Shown piece by piece: positions 1-9,044 of a stretch of DNA of 64,000 bases; position 1 is the first letter of the stretch, and every line of letters starts with the position of its first letter. The notes under the pieces were generated by a model. That model saw only the letters and a program-made list of their open reading frames with translations, did no database searches and had not been told where the DNA came from. This stretch comes from Bdellovibrionales bacterium (lineage in GTDB: Bacteria > Bdellovibrionota > UBA1018 > CAIMNF01). Location of the stretch: NCBI GenBank assembly GCA_947502835.1, contig CANNBJ010000001.1, positions 1-64,000 on the forward strand, written 5' to 3'. The position numbers were made by a program, and so were the translations under genes.

Positions 1-29
1 ATCCGAAAAAAGGTCCCCGAAGAAGGTTT

Positions 30-145
30 GGGGGTGTCTTTAGCGGCGGGGTCCCACCTGATTCCATTCCGAACTCAGAAGTTAAGCCCGCCTGCGGCGA
101 CGATAGTGCCGAGGTAGCTCGGTGTCAAAATAGCACGACGCCCCC
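30..145 (+). rRNA. rrf: 5S ribosomal RNA
   Basis: The conserved 5S core is readable: CCATTCCGAACTCAGAAGTT at 64-83, followed by AAGCCCGC and the loop region around 100-130. The ends pair as helix I: GGGGGTGTC at 30-38 with GACGCCCCC at 137-145, allowing one G-U pair. The length of about 116 nt is normal for 5S. It should be the last gene of an rRNA operon whose 16S and 23S genes lie left of the window. Exact ends are uncertain by a few bases. Confidence 0.93.
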
Positions 146-156
146 ATTTATATTAC

Positions 157-198
157 AAAACCCCCTGGTTGCTTCTTCACGGCAGCCAGGGGGTTTTT
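157..198. terminator. Bidirectional intrinsic terminator after 5S rRNA
   Basis: A 12-bp stem pairs CCCCCTGGTTGC (161-172) with GCAGCCAGGGGG (182-193), with one G-U pair and a 9-nt loop. AAAA precedes it and TTTTT follows, so it can end the rRNA transcript on the plus strand and the lipoprotein gene on the minus strand. Confidence 0.9.
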
Positions 199-209
199 GC
201 GTTTTAGGG

Positions 210-665
210 CTATTGATTCAGGCTGAAAGAAGCTTCGGCCGTGAGTTCGTTTCCAAGGCTGTCATGATAGGAAACTTCGACTTGGTGTTTGCCGGGAAAA
301 ATGATGGTTCCCATGTAGCAAGAGGTGATTGGCATGTCTTTTTCGACATAAAGGATTCGTCCTGCAGCCAGTTTTGAAGAGATGACCTGTCCATCCAGTT
401 TAATGGTGTAGTCCTTCAGTTGATCAGAGTCCTCGATTGAGAAAATGAGTTTGAACTTTGCATAAGGAAGTTCCTCAGACTCCTTCGGAGCGATGATCCG
501 GACCGTGCCCGAAGGGTCGGAGGGATTCTCAGGGTTTGCGCTCGCAACCGAGCTGACCCGTTCCACCGGGCGTGCCGGATCAGAGACTTGAATCAAGGCA
601 TCCTGTGAGCCACAAGCGGTTACTGCGATCGAAAGAGCCATTCGTAGAGCAATTTTTTTCAACAT
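210..665 (-). CDS. Lipoprotein with an Ig-like domain, function unknown
   Basis: The predicted 151-aa protein starts with a lipoprotein signal (MLKKIALRMALSIAVTAC; lipobox AVTAC), so it should be lipidated and anchored in the envelope. The ATG at 665 is chosen because AGGGGG lies about 6 nt upstream; a longer frame to 737 has no ribosome-binding site and would bury the signal peptide. Residues 55-151 look like a beta-sandwich of bacterial Ig type (alternating hydrophobic strands, ending in a Leu-Gly-Asn-Glu hairpin). No catalytic motif is visible. It ends directly at the bidirectional terminator. Function is unknown; a surface structural or adhesive role is only a guess. Confidence 0.75.
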   Translation of the reverse strand: MLKKIALRMALSIAVTACGSQDALIQVSDPARPVERVSSVASANPENPSDPSGTVRIIAPKESEELPYAKFKLIFSIEDSDQLKDYTIKLDGQVISSKLAAGRILYVEKDMPITSCYMGTIIFPGKHQVEVSYHDSLGNELTAEASFSLNQ

Positions 666-698
666 ATTTATCCCCCTAGAAGAATCTTCGCCGACACG

Positions 699-731
699 CG
701 TCATTTTTGACAATGTGTCATCGGTGACACA
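699..731. promoter_or_regulatory. Two TGTCA-N4-TGACA-type palindromes, candidate operator
   Basis: Upstream of the lipoprotein gene, TGTCA-TCGG-TGACA occupies 716-729; its arms extend to TGTGTCA/TGACACA at 714-731. A second site, CGTCA-TTTT-TGACA, lies at 699-712, with centres 17 bp apart. Paired palindromes ahead of a gene suggest a dimeric regulator, but the protein that binds is unknown. Confidence 0.4.
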
Positions 732-799
732 TACCAAATACAGCGGTTTTCATCGAGAATTCCAGGGCAGGGCGGCTCCAGATCAAATTTATCTGGGTT

Positions 800-1735
800 T
801 CAGATCTCGCCGAGTTGCTCCGCAATTTGCAGAATCACCACGCCGTAGTCCCTGCTACGGTTGTAGGCGTAGAGTGCTTGGGCCTGGGAGTCGGTCGAAT
901 CCGGCTTCCATCCATTCTGTTTCAGGAAGTTTCCAACACTCAGGATTGCATCCGAGATGAGAAACAGATTCGGTTTTTTTCGGTACTCCGAGATCGCATA
1001 CTTTGCGTAACTTGAGGGTAGAAACTGAGGAATTCCGAAGGCTCCGGCGAAGGAACCCCGAAGTTTGAAGGCATCAAGCTTGCCTGATTCATGAAGCCTC
1101 GAGAGCTCCTTCAGTTCCGAGATGGCCCACTCGGATTTTTGTTTGCATCGCTCTTCCAGCTTTCTCGCGGCTGTCGCAGGGTCGGGTTTCTCTGCGGTTT
1201 TTGCTCCGTCGAGCTTAACCGGCAGGAGCTTTTCCATTTCCCTGCAAACCGATGGTTGTGAGGCAAGAGCGATGGAATAGAACACAAAGGGCACCGCATG
1301 TTGGCCCATGTCGTTCCCGAGCTTGGTTTCAACCCAGAGGAGTGCCGCAATCGACTCGGCCGAAACACGATATCGTTTTTCGGCTGCAAGAAAACTGTGA
1401 TGATGGGCCATCAAGTAGCGTGAGGTTTTTTTTCTGGCCCGCTTCGAGTCGTGCTTCAGGTAATCCCCCTGGTAGAGGAATCCATAAACATTCGGCTCAA
1501 TGAGTTTGAGCGAGGATTGGATCCAGTTCTTTTTCCTGGTGTATTTGAGCTCGATTTCCCCGAGGAAGTCGGGGGAGATCCCCTTTTGGAAGAGCTCCTT
1601 CCGCGCCGTTTCCGTGATCTGTTCCGGGATCAACGGGACATCGGGTACGGGTGCCTGGTCCTTGGCAACTCCGGGTTGGGCGCACGCAAGGCCGAAGGCG
1701 AAGGTGATCAGGATTCCCAGGGAGTGCTTCAGCAT
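800..1735 (-). CDS. Lytic murein transglycosylase, MltB-like (GH103/SLT_2)
   Basis: This 311-aa secreted enzyme should cleave the MurNAc-GlcNAc bond of peptidoglycan with formation of 1,6-anhydroMurNAc. The N-terminus is a signal peptide (LGILITFAFGLACAQ; Cys18 might act as a lipobox). The MltB-type core is clear: catalytic Glu136 in ALLWVETKLGN, then GSFAGAFGIPQFLPSSYAKY around residue 230, and the ALYAYNRSRDYGV motif near the C-terminus. There is no peptidoglycan-binding domain. It lies 43 nt downstream of the papain-like protease gene on the same strand, so the two may be co-transcribed as an envelope-remodelling pair. Confidence 0.9.
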   Translation of the reverse strand: MLKHSLGILITFAFGLACAQPGVAKDQAPVPDVPLIPEQITETARKELFQKGISPDFLGEIELKYTRKKNWIQSSLKLIEPNVYGFLYQGDYLKHDSKRARKKTSRYLMAHHHSFLAAEKRYRVSAESIAALLWVETKLGNDMGQHAVPFVFYSIALASQPSVCREMEKLLPVKLDGAKTAEKPDPATAARKLEERCKQKSEWAISELKELSRLHESGKLDAFKLRGSFAGAFGIPQFLPSSYAKYAISEYRKKPNLFLISDAILSVGNFLKQNGWKPDSTDSQAQALYAYNRSRDYGVVILQIAEQLGEI

Positions 1736-1778
1736 GTGATTGAGTGTACCGGAAACGGAATGCAGATTTGGAATGAAA

Positions 1779-2765
1779 TCATTGCCGGGTTATGGAGAGG
1801 GTGCTCGTCAAGTAGCGTGAAAGCTTGCTCTCCGGGAACCACAGATAGCCCGCCTCGCATTTGATCTTGGGATCGTATTGAGAGCAGTCTTCGCCATAGG
1901 AGTTTTTCATCAGGTAAACGCATTCTTTTTGAGTGGGATCGTATTTTCGACCATAGAGGAGCACTGTATGGAGATCATCAATCTTCCGTTTTGCGCTGTC
2001 ATAGTTTCCGAAAACCCCGCTGAAGAAGTCCACTGATACCGGCATTTTCGAGGAGAGTTGGGAATTGATCCGCTGAAAGACCCGTCGCCCCGTAAGCTTG
2101 AAGCAGCTCTTGACCGGACCCAGGGGATAGGGACGTCGTTCGCGATCGCATGCCGCCGTGCGGAGTGAGGCAAGAAGCGTGTTCTTCTTTGATCGTGCAA
2201 GGATTGAGTGGAATGAGCTGCGATTGATGTGTTCGAATTCATAATGCCAGGGAAGGGAGGAAGGTGTTGGATATTTTCCGCTTTGCACCTCTTTTTGCAG
2301 AGAGTACATTTCAAGGGTCGCTTTCAGGATTTCCACTTGATCTTTCTTTCCCGATGCATCAATCCGGGTCCACTCTTCGGATGGAAAGGCCCATTCGGGA
2401 CAGTATCCGGACTGAATCGCGCGTTTTACCGCCTTCACGATGAATCCGGTCTGGGGTGGTTCGCTCCTCGCTTCCTTCGACAGCAGTCTTTTGAAGAAGG
2501 TCATGGTTTTTGCCATGTCACTGCCCGAGTACAGGATCGCGATGTCTGCGGCCGACACCGGCTCCGGAAGGCGGTATGTGTATTGGAGATGGTCGGCTGC
2601 CGCATGAGCATAACACCAGGAGATGCCGCGTTGATTCCGCATCTTGAGGAGGAACTCGGAACGGAGATCAACGGGTGTGCAGGCTGATTCGGGAGTGCTC
2701 AGGTATGCGAATGCGGGTTCGGACATGGACACCAGAAACAAAAGAGCAAGAGTGTGAAGTTTCAA
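1779..2765 (-). CDS. Secreted papain-like (C1 family) cysteine peptidase, divergent
   Basis: The 328-aa product shows the papain layout: oxyanion Gln45 and catalytic Cys51 in NQRGISWCYAHAAADHL, the His in DLHTVLLYG, and the Asn in MKNSYGEDC near the C-terminus. The usual QGxCGSCW box is altered: the first Cys is missing and Trp precedes the nucleophile. I place the start at the TTG at 2765, because GGGGG lies 5 nt upstream and the product then begins with an ideal signal peptide, MKLHTLALLFLVSMSEPAFA. ATG codons at 2795 and 2822 are alternatives without a clear ribosome-binding site. The protein probably acts in the periplasm or outside. The substrate is unknown. Confidence 0.72.
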   Translation of the reverse strand: MKLHTLALLFLVSMSEPAFAYLSTPESACTPVDLRSEFLLKMRNQRGISWCYAHAAADHLQYTYRLPEPVSAADIAILYSGSDMAKTMTFFKRLLSKEARSEPPQTGFIVKAVKRAIQSGYCPEWAFPSEEWTRIDASGKKDQVEILKATLEMYSLQKEVQSGKYPTPSSLPWHYEFEHINRSSFHSILARSKKNTLLASLRTAACDRERRPYPLGPVKSCFKLTGRRVFQRINSQLSSKMPVSVDFFSGVFGNYDSAKRKIDDLHTVLLYGRKYDPTQKECVYLMKNSYGEDCSQYDPKIKCEAGYLWFPESKLSRYLTSTLSITRQ

Positions 2766-2881
2766 AGGGACCCCCAGACTCTTGATTTTACACATGCCTA
2801 ATTTAAAAACTGAACAGGACAAAAACCTGACACCCCGGAATTACGCGTGCGGCAGGATTCGCCCTGCATTATCCTGATGGA

Positions 2882-3631
2882 ATGAAGCGCGTTCTTCTCA
2901 TCCAGCATGAATCCTTCGAGGCGCTGGGGACCCTTGACCCTTTGCTTAAAAAAGAGGGAATCCGGATTCGCTATGTGAATTTTGAGCGTGCTCCTGACGC
3001 TGTTCCCGAAATTGACCGCTATGATGGTTTGATCCTGATGGGTGGCTATATGGGGGTGTATGAGTCCCATGTCTACCAGCACCTCAAAGTGGAAATGCGA
3101 TTGATCGAGGCTGCGCTGAAACGGAACATGCCGATTCTGGGCATTTGTCTCGGATCGCAGATTCTTGCCCATGTTCTTGGGGCGGAAGTGAGAAAACACA
3201 CGGAGCGGGAAATGGGTTGGGTTCCGGTGCATCTCACGGAGAAGGGCCGGAGTGACCCCATTTTTTCCGGATTCAAGGAAAGCGAGATGTTGTTTCAGTC
3301 CCACGGGGATACCTTCGAGATTCCCGCCTCTGCAGATCATCTCGCATTCTCGGAGGTCTGTCATGGACAGGCATTTCGATATGGAGACCGAGTGTACGGG
3401 TTTCAATTTCACATCGAGATTGACCGGCCCACCATCGGACATTGGATCGAGATGCCCGAGAACCGGGAGATTTTCCGGAATTCAGAGGGGCGCTTTGTGC
3501 CGGAAACGATTCTTGAAGAGACCGAAACGCACTTGCCTCGTTCCATCGAGCTCAGCCAAGGTGTCTTTCGGAATTTCTTGAAACGGTCGGGGGCAAGGAC
3601 GCCGAAAGTCCGTCTCGGCTCGGGAAGATAG
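2882..3631 (+). CDS. Class I glutamine amidotransferase domain protein (GMP synthase-like)
   Basis: A single GATase1 domain of 249 aa. The nucleophile elbow GICLGSQ holds Cys89, and the His-Glu pair is in GFQFHIE (His177, Glu179), so the triad is complete. There is no fused synthetase domain. Such stand-alone proteins resemble the glutaminase half of GMP synthase and the gamma-Glu hydrolases; the real substrate cannot be told from sequence. It is a lone gene, convergent with the acetyltransferase gene downstream. Confidence 0.85.
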   Translation: MKRVLLIQHESFEALGTLDPLLKKEGIRIRYVNFERAPDAVPEIDRYDGLILMGGYMGVYESHVYQHLKVEMRLIEAALKRNMPILGICLGSQILAHVLGAEVRKHTEREMGWVPVHLTEKGRSDPIFSGFKESEMLFQSHGDTFEIPASADHLAFSEVCHGQAFRYGDRVYGFQFHIEIDRPTIGHWIEMPENREIFRNSEGRFVPETILEETETHLPRSIELSQGVFRNFLKRSGARTPKVRLGSGR

Positions 3632-3692
3632 GAGCACTGTTTCGGATTCGTGCTGTGGGACCGGGTTTCCACACCGCCTGAGCGGTATCCTC

Positions 3693-4220
3693 TTAGAGTG
3701 TTTTTCCCATGAAAAGAAAGTTCCCGTTGGTTGTGGTTCTTTCAAATCCGTTTCTCAGGTAGAATCTGACATTCTCCGAGTCGGGTGAGGTGACGATGTG
3801 GACTCCGCAAGGAAATGGGTCCATCGTGCGGACTTCCGAGAGAAACCTTGAAATCAGTTTTGTTCCAAGGCCCATTCCGCGAGCCCCCTCGGTCAGGTTC
3901 AGATGGAGGTGTGCCGGGAACTCCCGCTCGATTTCGCTTCGAAATCTTTCAAGATAGGGGTTGAGTGAGAAATGGACGGGAAGGGTGAGAGGGGCTCCCG
4001 CAAGATACCCGAGGATCTGTCCAGAATCGATGGCGAGAAACATCCACTCGGGATTCTCAAGGTAGATGCCAAAATACTTTCTTTCGAATCGCAGTTGATC
4101 CTCAGCGGGAAGAGTGCGAAGCGAGGGAGCCGTCTCCTCGAAAATCCTCCGGGCTCCCGCCGAGCGTGCCGGCTGTTCCGAGGGGGGAGTGGAGCTGAGT
4201 TTCAGGATTTCCAGAGGCAT
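3693..4220 (-). CDS. GNAT family N-acetyltransferase
   Basis: The 175-aa protein carries the GNAT core: strand and acetyl-CoA loop in HLHLNLTEGARGMGLGTKLI (the R-x-x-G-x-G/A pyrophosphate-binding pattern, here ARGMGLG), then GVHIVTSPDSENVRFYLRNG, where the Asn/Tyr of motif B align. The acceptor substrate is unknown. The start is unsure: ATG at 4220 lacks a good ribosome-binding site, and a TTG at 4259 would add 13 Gly/Pro-rich residues. It runs just downstream of, and on the same strand as, the membrane protein gene at 4288. Confidence 0.78.
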   Translation of the reverse strand: MPLEILKLSSTPPSEQPARSAGARRIFEETAPSLRTLPAEDQLRFERKYFGIYLENPEWMFLAIDSGQILGYLAGAPLTLPVHFSLNPYLERFRSEIEREFPAHLHLNLTEGARGMGLGTKLISRFLSEVRTMDPFPCGVHIVTSPDSENVRFYLRNGFERTTTNGNFLFMGKTL

Positions 4221-4287
4221 GGGAATGGGGCCGGGATTCCCGCCTCCCCCGTCATTCAAGAGAGGGGAGGCGAAGAATCAAAATTCA

Positions 4288-4992
4288 TCAACCCGCGAGG
4301 AACGCCATCGCAAGATAGAGGAGAATCGTAACCAGAAGTCCGAAATGGATCACATGAGCCATTTTTTGGAGAAGGCCCATCTTGCCCTTGATCGCATTGA
4401 ACTCAATGGCACCAATCAGGATCGTGAACACGCTCCAGTAGGGAACCAGCGATGCCTGATCCGACAGGGTGACACTCAGGTGGGATGCTGCAGTCATGAA
4501 GAACAGCATCGGAACGGAAAACAGGGTGTTCGTCCTTGATGCGATCGCCGCGCGCGAAGCGAGATCGGCGATTCCAGGAAGGGCGGATTCCCCTTTGGAG
4601 GTGCGAACGGCGTTCTCAATGATGAGTTTGTTTGCGGGCCAGATGATGAGCCATACGTTCAGGAACATGAGAGTTCCGATCAGACCGCCCGTCAGGATCA
4701 CGGTTCCCCAAGCGGAAGTCGCCGGGATGCCCATAGCGCCCATCTTGTGGCCGATCATTCCCCAACCTGTGAGGAAGGTGAAAAGGGCACCATAACGGAA
4801 GTACTTCATGGTCCGGGGAGTCAGCTTCTGGAAAACCACCGACTTCGTGGCGGCATCCGCCTCCGACATGAATCCCATTTGGGAAAAGTTGAAATAGTAC
4901 AAGTGACCGATCCAGAGGATTCCGAAAAAGGTATGGAACCAGCGGAGCCAAAATTCAGCTGAAGCTCCTGAAAAAAGAGGTAAGTTCGACAT
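4288..4992 (-). CDS. Membrane protein of the urate-oxidase N-terminal (PuuD-type) family
   Basis: The 234-aa protein has six or more hydrophobic segments. The pattern FWLRWFHTFFGILWIG, then NVWLIIWPANKLII, then ASRTNTLFSVPMLFFMTAASH matches the membrane domain found at the N-terminus of PuuD urate oxidase. Unlike PuuD there is no C-terminal cytochrome c domain, so urate oxidation is not supported. The conserved His residues (HTFFG, GHLYY, GHKMG, ASHLS) could bind haem; that is inference. The ATG at 4992 has AAAGGAG about 6 nt upstream. No purine-catabolism gene lies nearby. Confidence 0.75.
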   Translation of the reverse strand: MSNLPLFSGASAEFWLRWFHTFFGILWIGHLYYFNFSQMGFMSEADAATKSVVFQKLTPRTMKYFRYGALFTFLTGWGMIGHKMGAMGIPATSAWGTVILTGGLIGTLMFLNVWLIIWPANKLIIENAVRTSKGESALPGIADLASRAAIASRTNTLFSVPMLFFMTAASHLSVTLSDQASLVPYWSVFTILIGAIEFNAIKGKMGLLQKMAHVIHFGLLVTILLYLAMAFLAG

Positions 4993-5074
4993 GTCATGCT
5001 CCTTTGTTGAGAGACCGCACGATAGCACACTGTCGCGTCAAGAGGGTGGAATTTTGGGTAAACTCACAATCGAA

Positions 5075-5818
5075 TCACTTGATTTTGAGGGTCGCGTTTC
5101 TCTGGAGCAGGCGATCCAGCTTGATCAGGCTCACAGTGGTCATGCGCTCGGCATCCTTGGGAAGGGGATTTGCAGCACTGATCGAGAAGGCCTGTTTGGA
5201 GGGGGAGAGCGATTTCTTTGCGAAGATCCCCACACCGTTTCGGCCCCGAAGCGGACTGGAATACAGTCCCGCAACTCCGGAAACTTCGGGAGAAAAGGGG
5301 TAGGAGAAGAAAAGATTCAAGGGGAACGGAATGGACTGTGTCACCGAATCGAGCGCGGGAATTCCGAGTGCGGCACCCACAATCAGGTCGGATTTGAGAC
5401 TGCCACCGAGGTAGATCCGGGACGCCTCGAGGATGGGGATTCCGATCATGCGGGTTGATCCCGCGTCCAGTGCGCGTGGCAGTTCCCTGCCGTTAGGGAG
5501 AGAAAGTCCGAGAGCCGGATCAATCGAACTTGCCGCCTCGAAATCGACAGAAAGGAAAAAGCGATTGGATCCGTCGTCAAGGGGTTGCAAAAGCAGGCTC
5601 CCCAGAGTCTGCAGGGAGCCCGGATGGCGGATCGGCACCTCGAGATTTGGAAAGTGGAGGCGTCCCATCAGGACGATCGCTTCGAAATCGACATAGGTGC
5701 GCCCCTGGGCCTCGTGGGTTCCCAAATCAACACCCTTGAGTTTCACGGTGTCTTTCGGGCTACAGGCGGTGGTGCAGAGGGCCAGGATCATGGACAAAAA
5801 AAGTACTGACTGCTTCAT
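5075..5818 (-). CDS. Lipoprotein, function unknown
   Basis: The 247-aa product begins MKQSVLFLSMILALCTTAC, a textbook lipoprotein signal with Cys19 as the lipidated residue. The ATG at 5818 has AGGAG about 8 nt upstream, which fixes the start. The mature part is rich in alternating hydrophobic residues with repeated Asp/Gly turns and no recognisable catalytic motif. It may be an LEA14/WHy-like or other beta-rich lipoprotein, but I cannot name a family. It stands alone, in the same direction as the helicase gene upstream. Confidence 0.7.
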   Translation of the reverse strand: MKQSVLFLSMILALCTTACSPKDTVKLKGVDLGTHEAQGRTYVDFEAIVLMGRLHFPNLEVPIRHPGSLQTLGSLLLQPLDDGSNRFFLSVDFEAASSIDPALGLSLPNGRELPRALDAGSTRMIGIPILEASRIYLGGSLKSDLIVGAALGIPALDSVTQSIPFPLNLFFSYPFSPEVSGVAGLYSSPLRGRNGVGIFAKKSLSPSKQAFSISAANPLPKDAERMTTVSLIKLDRLLQRNATLKIK

Positions 5819-5916
5819 GGTTTGAACTCCTAGAAACCTCTTCGGAGTTGGTGCAATGCGCATTGAGGAGAGGGGTGAAAATATTTCCCGGCGAAACCTT
5901 TGACGGAGCAGGGTTG

Positions 5917-8142
5917 TCAGGTTTTTTTCAGGCGTTTTTGGATCTCGTCAAAGAAGTTCTTCACCTCTTCTTCGTGTTTTTTGGCTGCTTCCTCGGATTT
6001 GAACACGGGCGTGGAGGATTCGTCGCGCTCGAGAATCAGCTCCGCGGGGATGTCTTCAAGAAAACGGCATGGATTTCTCGGAATCAACTTTCCGTAGCGC
6101 ACCCGATTCTTCGCTCGTGTGAGGTAGAGCTCTTCCCGTGCCCGGGTGATGCCGACGTAGAACAAGCGCCGCTCCTCGGAGAGGTCTGTGCCTTCATCAA
6201 TCGTGCGCTGATGGGGAAGAGTTCCATCTTCCATGCCCACCAGGAATACGATGGGAAACTCGAGCCCCTTTGCTCCATGCAAGGTCATCAAGGTCAGGGC
6301 ATTCTGGGGCACATCCTCTTCGTCCTTCTTTTCTTCTTTGGCATTCAGAACCAGTTGCGAGAGGAACTCCTGCATCACCGGAATCGCATTTTCAGGCGCT
6401 GTTTCCTGGGAGATTCCGGCGAGGTCCATCATGCCGATCGAGCTTGCAAGCTCATCGACATTTTCAAACCGCTTTTGCGCCTTGGCCACATCCTCTTCCT
6501 CGGCCTGAAGGGCCGCCTTGGCACCGATCCGCTCAAGGGACTTGCGGGCCCATTCGGAGATCGCCGTGAGAAACGCGCTGTCCTGTCCGCCGAAGTCCTC
6601 GCGTTTGATCTTTGCAAGATCCGAGTTCATCTCCGAGAGGAGTTCGAGGAAGGTTTGGATTCCCCGTTTCGTTTTCTCGTTGAATCCGGAACACACGACC
6701 GGATCCTGCATCGATTCGAAAAAGGAGCAACCATTCTTCACGGAATGTTCGTGGATCACCTGGATCGAGTTTTTCCCGATCCCCCGGGCGGGCCAGTTGA
6801 TCACGCGACGGATGGCCGAGTCGTCCTTAGGATTCAACGCAAGCTTCCAGAAGCAAAGAACGTCCTTTACTTCCTTGCGGTCAAGAAAGGAGAGGGCTCC
6901 GACGAGTTTGTAGGGGATTTGATGAAGCCTGAGCGCCTCCTCGAAGATTCGGGATTGCGAGTTCGAACGGTAGAGAATGGCGAACTCATTCCAAAGTGGA
7001 AAGGATGGATCATTGCGATGAACGGCGCGCTCGGCGGCCTTCTTTTGGATTTCCTCCGCCACCATTTTCGATTCTGCGCGATCCTCCTCCACGGCAACCA
7101 TGTGGATGGGCGACCCGGCACCCTTTCCGGACCACAACGATTTCGGAAATCGTTTCGGATTTTTCGAGATCACCGTGTTTGCGGCATTCAAGATGTTTTC
7201 GGTGCTTCGATAGTTGCGATTCAGGATGATTTTTTTGGTTCCCCGGAAGTGCTTTTCAAATCCCAGGATGTGCGAGGGGTCCGCTCCGCGCCACGCATAG
7301 ATGGATTGATCGTCATCTCCCACCACGCAAAGATTCGAGTGGGTTGAGGTGAGTGCTTCCAGGAGGCGGAATTGGGATGCATTCGTATCCTGGTACTCGT
7401 CGACCATGATGTATTGGAAGCGCCGGGAGAGAGCCTCCCTCACATCTGCATGGGCTTCAAGCAAGGTGACGGCATTGAAAAGAAGATCATCAAAGTCCAT
7501 CGAGTTCAGGAGGCGGAGGCGGTCTTGATAGCGGGGAAAAACGGATTGGAGAGCGATGGAGTAATCGTCATAGGAGACCTTCGGGCCCTTCAGGGTATCG
7601 AAAAAACGGGTGGCATCCTCGCCCGAGAGAAACTTGTTCTTTGCCTGTCCGATCTGAAAGAGAATCCAGGAGGGATCAAACTTTTTGGCGTCAATATTGA
7701 TCGATTTCAGAATCTCGCGGACGATGGATTCCTGATCGCTTGGATCCAGAATGGAGAATTCGGAGGTGTATCCAATGCGAGGTGCGAACTCACGGAGGAT
7801 CCGAACGCAAAGACTGTGAAAGGTCGAAACGATGAGTCCCTTGGCCGCCTTGTCGCCCGCGGATTTCCGGATCATGGCCCGAACCCGGTCCTTCAGCTCA
7901 TGGGCGGCTTTGTTGGTGAAGGAGAGACCCAGGATCCGGTTCGCAGGGATGTGCTTTTCAGCGATCAGGTAGGCGATCCTGTGGGTCATGGTATTGGTCT
8001 TGCCGCTCCCCGCGCCCGCAAGAATGAGCAAAGGACCCTCGGTATGGAGAACCGCCTCTTTTTGCTCAGGATTGAGTTTCCCGAGATCCAGTTTTTTCGT
8101 GACGGTTTGGGAAATGCTCTTGGGTTTTGGATGAACTTCCAT
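5917..8142 (-). CDS. UvrD/PcrA/Rep-type superfamily 1 DNA helicase
   Basis: A full SF1A 3'-5' helicase of about 741 aa. Walker A is GAGSGKT (about residues 43-49 from the ATG at 8142), motif II is DEYQDTN, motif III is VGDDDQSIYAWRGAD, and motifs V/VI are TLHGAKGLEFP and FYVGITRAREELYL. It should unwind DNA in repair or in clearing replication blocks. The Lys/Glu-rich C-terminal tail (EEAAKKHEEEVKNFFDEIQK) resembles the region where PcrA/UvrD contacts RNA polymerase, but that role is inference. Start choice: ATG at 8142; a TTG at 8163 is possible. It is divergent from thyA. Confidence 0.95.
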   Translation of the reverse strand: MEVHPKPKSISQTVTKKLDLGKLNPEQKEAVLHTEGPLLILAGAGSGKTNTMTHRIAYLIAEKHIPANRILGLSFTNKAAHELKDRVRAMIRKSAGDKAAKGLIVSTFHSLCVRILREFAPRIGYTSEFSILDPSDQESIVREILKSINIDAKKFDPSWILFQIGQAKNKFLSGEDATRFFDTLKGPKVSYDDYSIALQSVFPRYQDRLRLLNSMDFDDLLFNAVTLLEAHADVREALSRRFQYIMVDEYQDTNASQFRLLEALTSTHSNLCVVGDDDQSIYAWRGADPSHILGFEKHFRGTKKIILNRNYRSTENILNAANTVISKNPKRFPKSLWSGKGAGSPIHMVAVEEDRAESKMVAEEIQKKAAERAVHRNDPSFPLWNEFAILYRSNSQSRIFEEALRLHQIPYKLVGALSFLDRKEVKDVLCFWKLALNPKDDSAIRRVINWPARGIGKNSIQVIHEHSVKNGCSFFESMQDPVVCSGFNEKTKRGIQTFLELLSEMNSDLAKIKREDFGGQDSAFLTAISEWARKSLERIGAKAALQAEEEDVAKAQKRFENVDELASSIGMMDLAGISQETAPENAIPVMQEFLSQLVLNAKEEKKDEEDVPQNALTLMTLHGAKGLEFPIVFLVGMEDGTLPHQRTIDEGTDLSEERRLFYVGITRAREELYLTRAKNRVRYGKLIPRNPCRFLEDIPAELILERDESSTPVFKSEEAAKKHEEEVKNFFDEIQKRLKKT

Positions 8143-8235
8143 GTCCGACGGGGAAACTAGCAAAGGAGTTTTGATTTTGCAATTCGGGGATCAAAGTGCA
8201 GAATGGGGTCGGTTTGAAAGGTTCAAGGAGACACC

Positions 8236-9030
8236 ATGAGATCATACCTCGATTTGATGCAAAAGATTCTGGACGAAGGCACCCCGAAACAGGATAGGAC
8301 GGGCACCGGGACTTTGAGCTTGTTCGGGGCTCAGCTTCGCTTTGATCTTGAAGAGGGGTTTCCCCTGGTCACGACCAAAAAGGTGCACCTCAGGTCCATC
8401 ATTCATGAGCTTCTTTGGTTTCTGAAGGGAGACACCAATACCCGCTACCTCAAGGAGAACGGAGTCACCATCTGGGATGAGTGGGCGGACGAACACGGAA
8501 ATCTCGGGCCTGTGTACGGGGCGCAGTGGCGCTCGTGGCGAACTCCGGACGGAAAAACAGTGGACCAGATTTCCGAGGTTCTCGAGCAAATTCGTAAGAA
8601 TCCGGATTCGCGGAGACTCATTGTGAGCGCCTGGAATCCTGGCGAAATCCCTCAAATGGCACTTGCTCCCTGCCATGCATTCTTCCAGTTTTATGTGTCC
8701 AACGGCCGACTCTCCTGTCAGCTCTATCAGAGATCGGCGGATTTTTTCCTCGGAGTGCCCTTCAATATCGCAAGCTATGCACTGCTTACCCTGATGATGG
8801 CGCAGGTCTGTGATTTGAAGCCCGGCGAGTTTGTCCATACGTTCGGCGATCTTCACCTCTACTCGAACCACCTGGAACAGGCCAAGCTTCAGCTTTCCCG
8901 CGAGGTGCGGCCGTTGCCCCGGATGCGACTGAATCCGGAGGTGCGGAATCTCTTTGAGTTCACATTTCAGGATTTCACGCTCGAGGGCTACGATCCACAT
9001 CCGGCCATCAAGGCGCCGGTGGCCATATAG
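8236..9030 (+). CDS. thyA: Thymidylate synthase
   Basis: The 264-aa protein has the same length as E. coli ThyA and converts dUMP and methylene-tetrahydrofolate to dTMP and dihydrofolate. The catalytic Cys146 sits in [13 protein letters not shown], and the dUMP-binding stretches [20 protein letters not shown] and [12 protein letters not shown] are intact. AAGGAG lies 6 nt before the ATG. folA follows 14 nt downstream, so the enzyme that makes dihydrofolate is co-expressed with the one that reduces it. Confidence 0.98.
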   Translation: MRSYLDLMQKILDEGTPKQDRTGTGTLSLFGAQLRFDLEEGFPLVTTKKVHLRSIIHELLWFLKGDTNTRYLKENGVTIWDEWADEHGNLGPVYGAQWRSWRTPDGKTVDQISEVLEQIRKNPDSRRLIVSAWNPGEIPQMALAPCHAFFQFYVSNGRLSCQLYQRSADFFLGVPFNIASYALLTLMMAQVCDLKPGEFVHTFGDLHLYSNHLEQAKLQLSREVRPLPRMRLNPEVRNLFEFTFQDFTLEGYDPHPAIKAPVAI

Positions 9031-9044
9031 GGAATGTTCAAGGA

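Noticed and set aside
4288-4992. Complete PuuD urate oxidase
   Set aside because: Only the membrane domain is present; the cytochrome c domain and purine genes are missing.
5848-7347. Long open frame on the plus strand opposite the helicase gene
   Set aside because: No domain or signal; the minus strand holds complete SF1 helicase motifs, so this is a shadow.
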